From Aureobasidium sp. EXF-3400 (lineage: Eukaryota > Ascomycota > Dothideomycetes > Dothideales > Saccotheciaceae), in contig SWBL01000289.1 of assembly GCA_024195585.1 (NCBI GenBank), positions 1 through 64,000 on the forward strand: a stretch of 64,000 nt of DNA, written 5' to 3'. A program made the position numbers and the translations under genes. Position 1 is the first letter of the stretch; every line of letters starts with the position of its first letter. Of the stretch, positions 55,723-64,000 are shown one piece after another. The notes beneath the pieces are model-generated. The model was not told the origin of the DNA and made no database searches. It worked only from the letters and a program-made list of their open reading frames with translations.

Positions 55723-56571
55723 GGTAGCAAGATATTCACCACACAAGCCTTACACTCCAATCTAAGCAAATTTGCGACTGTGCAGGGTTGCAACCACCAT
55801 GTCACACGCTGCGGTTCAGGAAAGCAGGTGGATAACCGGAGATGCAGATGTTATGATTTTGAAACAATTCTGAGCTCATCTAACTCCGTGTCTCTAGTAC
55901 TATTGCGATTGGGGGGTGATGAAAATACCTTGATTCCCTTAGTTGGATGGCTGTGCCACTATGAACGGTTTGTAAGACCTCGTGGTGGTGATAGAGAACA
56001 AGTGTGACGCCGCGACATGAATTGATCCTACGCCCTTGCTCAGACCATCTTGATATATAGGCTTAATGTCTCTCTTCAATGACAGATTCGAGTAATACTA
56101 TCAAGTTCTTGACTTCTTCTTGTGAGGCTGATCATGTTCTAGGCTAGGGCCCTCATCGTGACCCAACCCTTTCCTCTTTCGAGAGTTCTGGTAGCTTATG
56201 TCATCAGTATTACAATTGCAGCGAGCACGATAGGTGTGCAACTGTACGTACCGCTACTAGAACACAGGAAGCATAGTGAGTCCACCAACAAGGATCTAGC
56301 AGTTCGATGGCTCCGTAGTAATCCTTACAATTGTGACATTGGCATCTATTGGAATACCGAAGGATATACCACGAGATCTCTCCCCAAACTCGAACTATGG
56401 GGATGAAATTCTCTCGCTGAACAATCTGGACTCCTAGTTAGCATATGTTTATGGAAGGGGTAAGACGATCTTGGACATATTTACATCTTCTCTTCCTGCA
56501 ATGATCATATTTGAGCGAAGATCTTTATGTACAGTCTAGAACTCAGTTAGCCGGAATCCACAGTTGGTTTA
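55723..56571. other. Spacer, no gene supported
   Basis: Short frames such as 56158-56406, which starts with GTG and has a hydrophobic N-terminus, are not convincing. Confidence 0.45.
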
Positions 56572-58277
56572 CTAAGGAGGCTCAATTACCTTCATCTTTC
56601 TGTTTTCGGATACAGAGACATTCAGAACAAAGTCGGACGCCCGGAGTACGCAATGCCAAACTCCAGCATTCTGATAAGGAAGGATGTAGACGTCCTTCAT
56701 TTGACCTAAGTCTGCTACAGCAATTCGCTCTTTGCATAGTTGTTCAGCCTTGGCAGCAAGCTCTGCATTCTCTTGCTCAATGTCGATGTCTGATCGTCGC
56801 TTCGATCCTTGCGCCACGCTGTTCTCTTCATCTCCTACCTTCTCACTCGCATCTTCAATCTTGAGGACTCGAATCTCGGAGCCGCACGTGGTGAGCCGGG
56901 CTGATGTATCAAACAGTCTTGACGCACTTTCGCGAATCTCAATATCTAGTTCGGAGGAAGCTCCGGGTCCGTGCGTTGTGCGAAGATGTTCGAGCGTTTT
57001 TGCTTCTGCGACAGCAGGCGTGTGATCTCTTTCCCCACCCTTGTCCTCTAGATCGATCCACTTGTCAAGAAGAAGGGCGTTCATAGGGGGTTTTCCCAGG
57101 CGCTTGTTCACTTTTTTCAACCAGACATTGCATCTGTTTCTCATGCTAGGACAGAACTTAAGCAAGACGTCCAAGTAATTGCCGCTTGGCTCGCTTATGC
57201 TAATAAACTTTCAGCCATATCAAAGATGTTGACAAGTATCGTAAGTACCTACCATGCACTGAGAACCTCATGAGACACTTCGAGTATGCCTGCGCTGAAT
57301 TGGTCACACAGAGTTTTCCATCTTTCCCCTTCGCTTTTCCAAGAGTGGACCTGCTTTTCATCTAGGTTAGAATTTTCGGTCTTTGCAATCCATTTTCTTA
57401 TGGCCATAGTCGGAAAATTGACGCCTATGGTAGATTGTCCACTACGGTCCAGGGCTTCTCTGATCTCTTCGATCTCGTAGTACAATGCCACCTTACAGTA
57501 GCGAGACCTGATGTCGGCCCCAGCAGCTTGCTTTGCAGTCTGCTGCAGGACTTCTAGTACACACTGCTGACAAGTCTGTGCCATATCATTTTGTGTGCTT
57601 GAATCTCCATGATCCTCTGAGACAAGTAGCCCTTTTGTTAAATTCGAATTTTCCAGAGACATTGCGCCATTGTGATATCGAAAGAAAGACTCATCAGATA
57701 CCTTCTTGTCACTTCGATATCGAAGCAAAATCTCTAATTGACTGCCTCGAAGCCGATCCGTATCTGCTGGGCGGAGTTTCTCCAGGAATAATTTAAGGTC
57801 ACATTTTATCGAGCTGACATCTTCTTGTCTGGCAAGAAACTCGAGGTGAAGATTTCGATTTAGGCTTCTTCTGGAGAACTCTTCTTCTTTGCTCCCTGGG
57901 GTTGACCCGCAAAGCCTAAGATGGGTGTCCGAGTCGCAGGCTCCGACGCTTGTGGAGCTAGGTGTAGGTCTATCGTCTTCATGTGTGTTTTCGTACAAAG
58001 AGATGATGTGATTGATCTTCGCTGCACCGGGTATTCGAGGAGTTGCTCTTCCTCGATTCAACGATTTTCGGGATTTCGGCGGACCATACGAGGCTAGAGC
58101 ATTACAGAACCATTTCAGCGATCCGCAACTTAGTAATATCTCAGACAGCGGCTGTGGCATCTGCTGACGTAGGTCTTCTTTCTCAAGCTGATCGTCCGTG
58201 TGAACTAAAGAGCCCAATACACTTTGCAACTTTGTGATGTTGTCCTGCTGCAAGACTATTGTCTGACTTTCTGTCAT
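56572..58277 (-). CDS. Orphan protein (550 aa, two exons)
   Basis: Exons 58277-57253 and 57199-56572 join in phase 2 across a 53-nt intron (GTAGGT...TTATTAG) and restore a continuous protein around EVLSA/CISEPSGNYLDV. No domain is recognised. The middle (about 80-140) is Ser/Asp/Glu-rich and probably disordered. Near residue 300 there is a compact Trp-containing segment (MAIRKWIAKTENSNLDEKQ, then HSWKSEGERWKTLCDQF). The C-terminal exon is acidic and helical. There is no signal or membrane segment. The function is unknown. Confidence 0.68.
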
Positions 58278-59230
58278 CTCGAAAACTTCATTACGGGGAG
58301 ATGGAAGCTGTCTACAAGGATACTGGAGTCAGCACTAAGTTGAAGAGATATAGGGAGATCGTGTTGCTTGTCTCTTTGCTGCTTTTGAGGGAAACTGTAA
58401 ATGATAACGTGTTCGAGACTTTCTAATCACGCTGAGGCTCTAGCTTAGAAGTGCGGTAACTTGAATGATGACGGTCTCACCCACGGATTACTACCAAGCA
58501 GAATCGACCAGATCAGGTAAGAATGACGGAAGTAAGGTGAAAAATTTGGTAACCAATTTTAGCAATGACTTGGGACGTGTCAAAGGCTTGGGGTAGTCGT
58601 ACAGCACCGCATGATGAGAGAGGCCGGGTCCCCGAGATTTCGAGATGTGGGATTGTCACAGCAGAGGGACTTCTCTTGCCCCCTAATGCCGATACTGGCA
58701 TGCAACGCCTCAAGAAACATCGAGGGTGAATGACCGGAAAGACATTCAGCGATGTCTGCAGAGATAGTTCTCGACTCTTGATCACCACACTAATGCCCAC
58801 GCTCGATCCATACGCTTATCATGATCCTACAAAAGGGTGGTTAATGATATGTAAGCCAAGTGTGCCCAAGAATCTGATTACTGTTGAAGAATGCTCCTGG
58901 ATTAACCACATTACAAGGGATGCCGTGATCATAGTAGATCAGTCTAGCGGTTTTGGACAGTGTGAACTGACCCTCTATAGTCCCTCTTTTCTCGAAATAA
59001 CCCGTAAGTTTGTGGCATTCACCATAGATTTCGCTTACGCCAGCTGTAATATTACGGTATTGGATGGACGCTCGGACCTCCATGTCTGCGCCTCTAGTCC
59101 CTCTCATAGCTGCAGCTTTGCCCCGCACAACAGATAGATAGGTGTCTGATCACTGTCCCAAGATCGGAGGTATCGAGTACCTAGTATTGTCTGGGAGTTG
59201 TCGGTCTGCTTCCTTTACGAGATACATAAG
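58278..59230. other. Spacer, no gene supported
   Basis: Open frames on both strands at 58513-59137 lack motifs and compete with one another. It includes the promoter of the 550-residue orphan. Confidence 0.45.
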
Positions 59231-59434
59231 ATGCAAGCTCACTTCGAACTGTGGGCTTTGATTCTAGCCGTCGCCAATCTTAGTCTTGCGCAGACTTTTG
59301 CGGATTATGCTTATGTGAGCAGCATAGAGGCAGGCTCTCGATTCCAGACTGTCATTCGAGCAGCTCTGACCAATCAGGTTTGGAAAGTCGCATCGTGTAA
59401 GCATTCTAAGAGCATTCGTAGATATCGAGACTAA
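59231..59434 (+). CDS. Possible small secreted protein or first exon
   Basis: ATG 59231 opens a 67-codon frame with a plausible signal peptide (MQAHFELWALILAVANLSLAQ) and a short mature part ending in a basic stretch. It has only one Cys. It may be a first exon whose donor was not resolved. No family is recognised. Confidence 0.3.
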   Translation: MQAHFELWALILAVANLSLAQTFADYAYVSSIEAGSRFQTVIRAALTNQVWKVASCKHSKSIRRYRD

Positions 59435-62400
59435 CAGTGACAACAGTAAGAAGACATAAAAACGACACATCTATCGAAAAGCGAACCCCCAAATTTTCTC
59501 GTTCTATCACGGCCAGCCCTGGTAATACGAGCTCCTAAGTCTCGTCCTGAGATGGATACCGTTGAAGAGAGACTGTCATGGAGCTTACGAGACAAGCTTT
59601 GTAGAAGCTCTGCTGTATTATCAGAGACAATGTCAGCGAGATACATCTGTGTAGCCCATGTTCCAAACTCGAACTACCTGAAACAAGCTCACATCTAGCG
59701 CGAATATGATTCGAATGTTGTAATATGAAGCAACAGTATCGTTGCACCGAGCCATTTGACATGAGAGATCAACAGGAGGATGATACTAGTGGAAGTCGCT
59801 TCCTGGATCTTCCTTGTTGAGACCGAAGCATTAACAGTGTACCAGTAGCTGGGACGTGTTTCCCGGATCATTCCAAATATATCTTTCACTCCTTCGATCG
59901 GTGACCGTTGGGTATTGACCGTAAGATTGATTCCTCATCACTATCGCAAAGCGAGATGGAGAGATCGCGATCGGGATTATAGTAACTGTCTTCCTTGACC
60001 TTTAGTTCCTTGGTTGGTTCATTACGATAGCGTTATGGACTGTCTAGTTTTGACGCCCCGACCTGCAAGTACTCGATAGTTTAACAGTGAAGTCAGATCT
60101 ATGTGATGTGGAAACATGATAACAATGAATCGTACTCACTAGCTCGGGGGTTGATACGATGTAACGGTCTTCGTCTCCAGGGTCATTGAGAAAATGATTC
60201 TATTGAGTACGCCAATCGCTCTCTCTCTCTCTCTCTGCCTGCAATTGCCTCTGTCGCGGGGATGCGAAAGCCTGCAGCGTAGGACATGCTGTGTGTGATC
60301 TTTGAAAAATTGCGCGATCACCAACTGTCACAGTGCTGGTGGTCTCTGAATATCAATTCTGAGCACTTAGAGAAAGATGTCGCGAACCCCGATGACATGC
60401 GAGCGAGGATGACACAAGCCAGTTATCTTGACGCGATCCGATCAATGAAAGATTTATCTGCTATCTACCTTGTCACCGCGGAGCAGCAGAGCTGCTGGGC
60501 CATCACATCATGTGTTGAGCATACTGATTAGTCCTGCACATATGATGTTCAAACTTCGCCCTCTCCCACACTTGAGTTACACCTTGTACCCTTCGTGATA
60601 TCACGTTCGATTCCGTATTTCCTCGCATGCGGTGTCCAAGAACCATCGAACTCTCCAAGTGGGGGGGAAAGGTCGTTTTCTTTGGCCGTTGGTTCAAAAG
60701 CCATATTTTAAAACGACCCCAGCACAAGTACAGAAGACTGGCCTAGGTAGCTACTATACATATCGATAGTCACAGTACGTCAGTATGTATGTACGGCAGG
60801 AGCCGTCGATAACCTCTCGAAGACCCAGATCGAAAAAAGGCTATAACGCCTCCGCTCTGAAGAAGATATGCCCAACACTGCAGGATAGATAGAAATTCCT
60901 GCGTGCCAGTCATCGCAAGAACCCCACAACATCCGCAAGTGCTATGTCACATGGTAGGAAAGATCGAGTGGCTTATCTTTCCCAATAGCCATAACTCTGT
61001 ACCAAACCTTGGCATACTCTTGCTAGCCTGTAAACATACCACCACGCTTGTGCGTGTTGGGAAAGTGTCATCAATCCAAACTGCACACCCTTTGAACCTT
61101 ACTTACAACGACATACGAGCATAAATTACAGGATACGCAAGGTCAACAGTTATGCGCTACCAGATCTTCCAAGGTATTCCAGAAACTCAAGACTAGGAGG
61201 GTGTTCGATTTCTTGTTGGGATACCAAGCTATATATCCATATCTCGTACCTTCCTGTCCATATTCCTGTCGATACCAGGTATATAGACTCTCAGACTTAT
61301 GAAAACAACCAATCAAGCAATCCAAGATTCAGTATATAACGATCAAACAATCAGAGCTTATCACAAATGGCCATCACGTTCATTCTCAAACATGCTCAGT
61401 GCCGTACACTAGATATTTCCAGCTAGCTAGTAAATCGAAGTGGTCATTCCATCTCGAAAAGTGTTTGTATGATTTCGACCAGGTTATTGCTCATTCTCAA
61501 CGAAGTTCATTTTCACCCCTCCGTTTCTCCTCTCTTGCGTCTTTGTGCTGTCATATCTTCCAAATACGCAGGACTGAATGTCTGCAAACTTGCCTCCAGA
61601 CACATCTGAATCTTCTTTTGGTGACCGTGTTGTTAATGATAGCACAAGGTAAGTTTCTAGCTCTTATTAGGATGTCTGATGACAAAGAGACAACTCACCT
61701 CGATGTACTTGCAAGGCGTGTCTCGTATGTTGTAGGTACTGCGCTTCTCGCCAACACCCGTGTTTTCTAAGGATCAGGAGGACGATCTCATCTGTTTTTC
61801 CGACTGTTCGAGAGATGCTTCAATTCTATTCTTGAGTCCTTAGCTCGTTATGCTCTCTCTCTATGTGACCTCATGATCCCCCGCTCGTTACTACATATGA
61901 CTAACATATTAAGATTTGGCCTGAAGGATGAGATTGGTATCAAGTCCAGAGTTTGATTGACCGCTTCAGTCTCGAGAAGCAAGCTGATGCTCAAAGTGGC
62001 GCGTCTATCCGCAAGGGCGTATTGAGGGTTCGGGAGCAACGTGTCAGCGTCGTAAGCTACATGTTCTTGCCATCAAAAGTTGTTCTGGTCGAGAGACCTA
62101 CTGGTGAGCTTGATTCTGCTTTTGGGGGTGCCTTCTTCAGTTTGGTAGCAGTAGCTTACGTGCCTGCCTTACTGGAACTATCCTTGTCAAAGAGCGTGCC
62201 GTTGGTCTACGGAGAATCTTTTCGTTCGTGGTATCCAACTTCCCCAACGATCTGCCTTTCCTCTTCTTCAAGTTCAACCTCGGCGCTGCTTTACAAATTC
62301 TTGCTTCGATGTCACAGCAATTCTCAATCCATGTCATGAAGCTGTTTCTGGACCTGAGCGCGGTCAAAAGCTTTCTCTTCTCCATCTCATCTCCTGCCCT

Positions 62401-62789
62401 CAATCAACTCCGTCGATACTCTTGTCGTTACAGCTCTTCTGATGGTCTCTGAATGTTACTAGGCGATCGCCTTGTACCTACAGCAAATTTTGCGTGAATA
62501 TGCTGTGTTATGTGCAGGGCGTGTCATAAATAGCTCAGAGCCACTCAAGGCGACATGCAGGAACAGAGCTATCTTGTGTACCTCTATCAAGCTCGATAAC
62601 TTACCAAGCAAGCCTTAGATCCGGCAAACTGTGGGCACATATTCTATTACACATAACGCGCATGTGACTTGCTTCTAGATGTCCCAATCCAAGTCTAGCC
62701 GTCCAGAGTATTAATAGTACATGGATAGGACTATATGACAGCTCTGGTATGAAGTCTCTTTGACCTCCACGTAGTAAACTTGACACAAC
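59435..62789. other. Long gene-poor region
   Basis: Over 3.3 kb I find no gene that can be supported. Frames at 61399-61770 and 61953-62452 are open but start with CTG/TTG-type codons or shift frame, and no splice pattern joins them. A short CT microsatellite lies at 60219-60236. Confidence 0.45.
60219..60236. repeat. (CT)9 microsatellite
   Basis: Nine perfect CT dinucleotides occur in a row in a gene-free region. Confidence 0.9.
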
Positions 62790-63473
62790 ATGTCTTCCTC
62801 GCAAGCTATGTCGTCGTTGATGATTTGTCCTAACGAGCTCTTGGAAGCCATCGCCATCTACTTACCGCTCAACGACCTGCTTGCCCTCCGTGCTACATGT
62901 CCACATATAGAGGAAAGTGTACGCAGTCTCATCAGGCGCAAGCACTTTACCGTGCACGAGGTGGCCTTCTCAGAAGACGGTCTCGTTCGTCTTCTGCGCA
63001 AAACGCAGTGCCAACGGTTTCTCAAAGGAACACAAGCGATGACCATCAAATTTCAACAGGCACCGCTCTTTTACTTGGACGAACTCAAGTCGTCCGTGTT
63101 GAAACGCCTCTATCAGGCTTTTCTCGCATCCCCCTGGCGCGAGAGCGGGCCGCTGCCGGCGATGGTCGTACGCAGAGTCGAGCAGTGGGAACTCTACACA
63201 GGTTTCTTCAAGGCGCAACGACACTTTCTTGAGGAGAACACCGATCTGCGTCTCCTGGAAGACATTATGAGCAACATTTGTGATGGAGTTGCGACTGTAA
63301 ATGTCGAGTACGAGGAGGCCACCGAGTTTGCCCCACTCATGTGTGGAGATGAGCTTTACGATCTCTTTGCTGCCATGAACGCAATCGACATGCCAAGGGT
63401 CCCGCAATCTACACGCCTATGTGACATGGTCCAGAAGGCCGGCAACGCGGTGGGATTGGTACGGATAAATTAG
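62790..63473 (+). CDS. F-box-like protein, paralog 2
   Basis: ATG 62790 (context ACAACATG) opens a 227-codon frame. An F-box is clear: MICPNELLEAIAIYLPLNDL followed by LALRATC. The body is paralogous to the product of 55006-55722, including LKRLYQAFLASPW against LKRLHRDFIASSW and DLRLLEDIMSNI against DLRLLQEVMVNL. This copy is richer in GC at third positions than paralog 1, so the two may differ in age or selection. An SCF adaptor role is inferred from the F-box. Confidence 0.78.
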   Translation: MSSSQAMSSLMICPNELLEAIAIYLPLNDLLALRATCPHIEESVRSLIRRKHFTVHEVAFSEDGLVRLLRKTQCQRFLKGTQAMTIKFQQAPLFYLDELKSSVLKRLYQAFLASPWRESGPLPAMVVRRVEQWELYTGFFKAQRHFLEENTDLRLLEDIMSNICDGVATVNVEYEEATEFAPLMCGDELYDLFAAMNAIDMPRVPQSTRLCDMVQKAGNAVGLVRIN

Positions 63474-64000
63474 TCAGGGACAGGTCTTACTTACATGTAT
63501 GGAATTGGATGAACAAGTAAGCCGTCTCAAGAGGGCAGTGAGCGGCTTCTATTCGCCGCAGTCATGAATCCTCGATGTTCGTGACGTTTCGGAATAGTGT
63601 ACAGTGCATGACAGCATGCCCAGTGCTTTGAAGTTCGTACAAGGGCTTGCTTGATTAAGCAAATTGAAAGCTCCCTTGCAAGAAACGAGTCAAGTTGCTT
63701 ATCCCACCCCTCTTCCTAGACGTCTCAGACACTATCGGATAAGGTTTCATGCACTTGCACTGGTTTCTCCCATCGTACGTACCTCTCTGCTGCCATAGAA
63801 GAATCACCCATTCTGACAAAGGTCTTCATTTCTGAGGAGTAAGCTGTTTGTGAGCAAGTACATCTCTGAGAAATATCTCGTTCCCACAGTCTGAACATCG
63901 GCGGACGCATTATCTAGTCATTGTCGCTGGTACTGTTTTTGGGTAGCCTATGATTTAGCGCCCGAGTCATGCTAGCTTCGCTTTTGTCCTCTCTTGGGCC
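63474..64000. other. Right-edge spacer
   Basis: No gene is supported in the last 527 bp. A minus-strand frame at 63725-63910 is short and lacks a motif. Confidence 0.5.

Noticed and set aside
61953..62452. Two overlapping plus-strand frames that might form a gene.
   Set aside because: The first lacks an ATG start, the frames differ, and no splice pair joins them into a recognisable protein.
1..64000. CRISPR arrays, rRNA genes, telomere repeats, and NRPS/PKS or terpene clusters.
   Set aside because: None was seen on either strand when reading through.

Overview
The window looks like nuclear DNA of a filamentous ascomycete (Pezizomycotina; the exact class cannot be told from the sequence). 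The evidence is a set of short spliceosomal introns (46-67 nt) that can be closed in frame in seven genes, plus families that are fungal or enriched in fungi: GH17 glucanase, DUF3431, CFEM-like, PTH11-type rhodopsin domain, FCY2-type permease, CSC1/TMEM63 channel, patatin with a RING finger, and a Tad-type LINE. Many genes are orphans or F-box proteins, spacers are long, and a decayed retroelement lies at the left edge. This fits an accessory, fast-evolving compartment more than a core chromosome arm. No telomere repeat, rRNA, tRNA or CRISPR was seen.

Layout. 1-2937 (-): LINE with overlapping ORF1/ORF2, broken by three single stop codons. 4855-6463: orphan genes. 7655-8763 (-): secreted GH17 glucanase. 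9081-10373: F-box/2EXR-like gene convergent with a thaumatin-like secreted protein. 10374-15445: gene-poor, with two small orphan ORFs. 15446-20740: three-exon gene for a 1725-residue, mostly disordered protein. 21064-24889 (-): an orphan gene, then a four-exon RING-patatin phospholipase with a 27-nt exon. 26619-27731: DUF3431 protein. 28924-30125: F-box gene and a BRCT-like relic. 30366-46890: an old tandem duplication, ending in a CSC1/TMEM63 channel gene and interrupted by inserted genes (CFEM-like, small membrane protein, C2H2, cyclin). 47557-53827 (-): rhodopsin-like receptor with a likely GC-AG intron, two orphans, and a cytosine/purine permease. 55006-63473: two paralogous F-box genes flanking a 550-residue orphan and gene-poor DNA.

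The most notable structure is the duplication. Four blocks occur in the same order twice: R1-R2-R3-R4 at 30366-34460, and R1'-R2'-R3'-R4' at 34488-44710. The first unit ends inside the C-terminal tail of the channel gene. The second unit runs into the complete channel gene. The second unit is split by about 2.6 kb and 4.4 kb of new DNA carrying genes, and the first by about 0.85 kb. A roughly 130-residue orphan gene stays open in both copies although the surrounding DNA has diverged strongly, so it is the best candidate for an undescribed, selected gene family here.

Functional links are loose. Several products are surface or membrane proteins (glucanase, thaumatin-like, CFEM-like, DUF3431, channel, receptor, permease), and several others are likely regulatory adaptors (F-box, RING, C2H2, cyclin). 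No biosynthetic gene cluster is visible.
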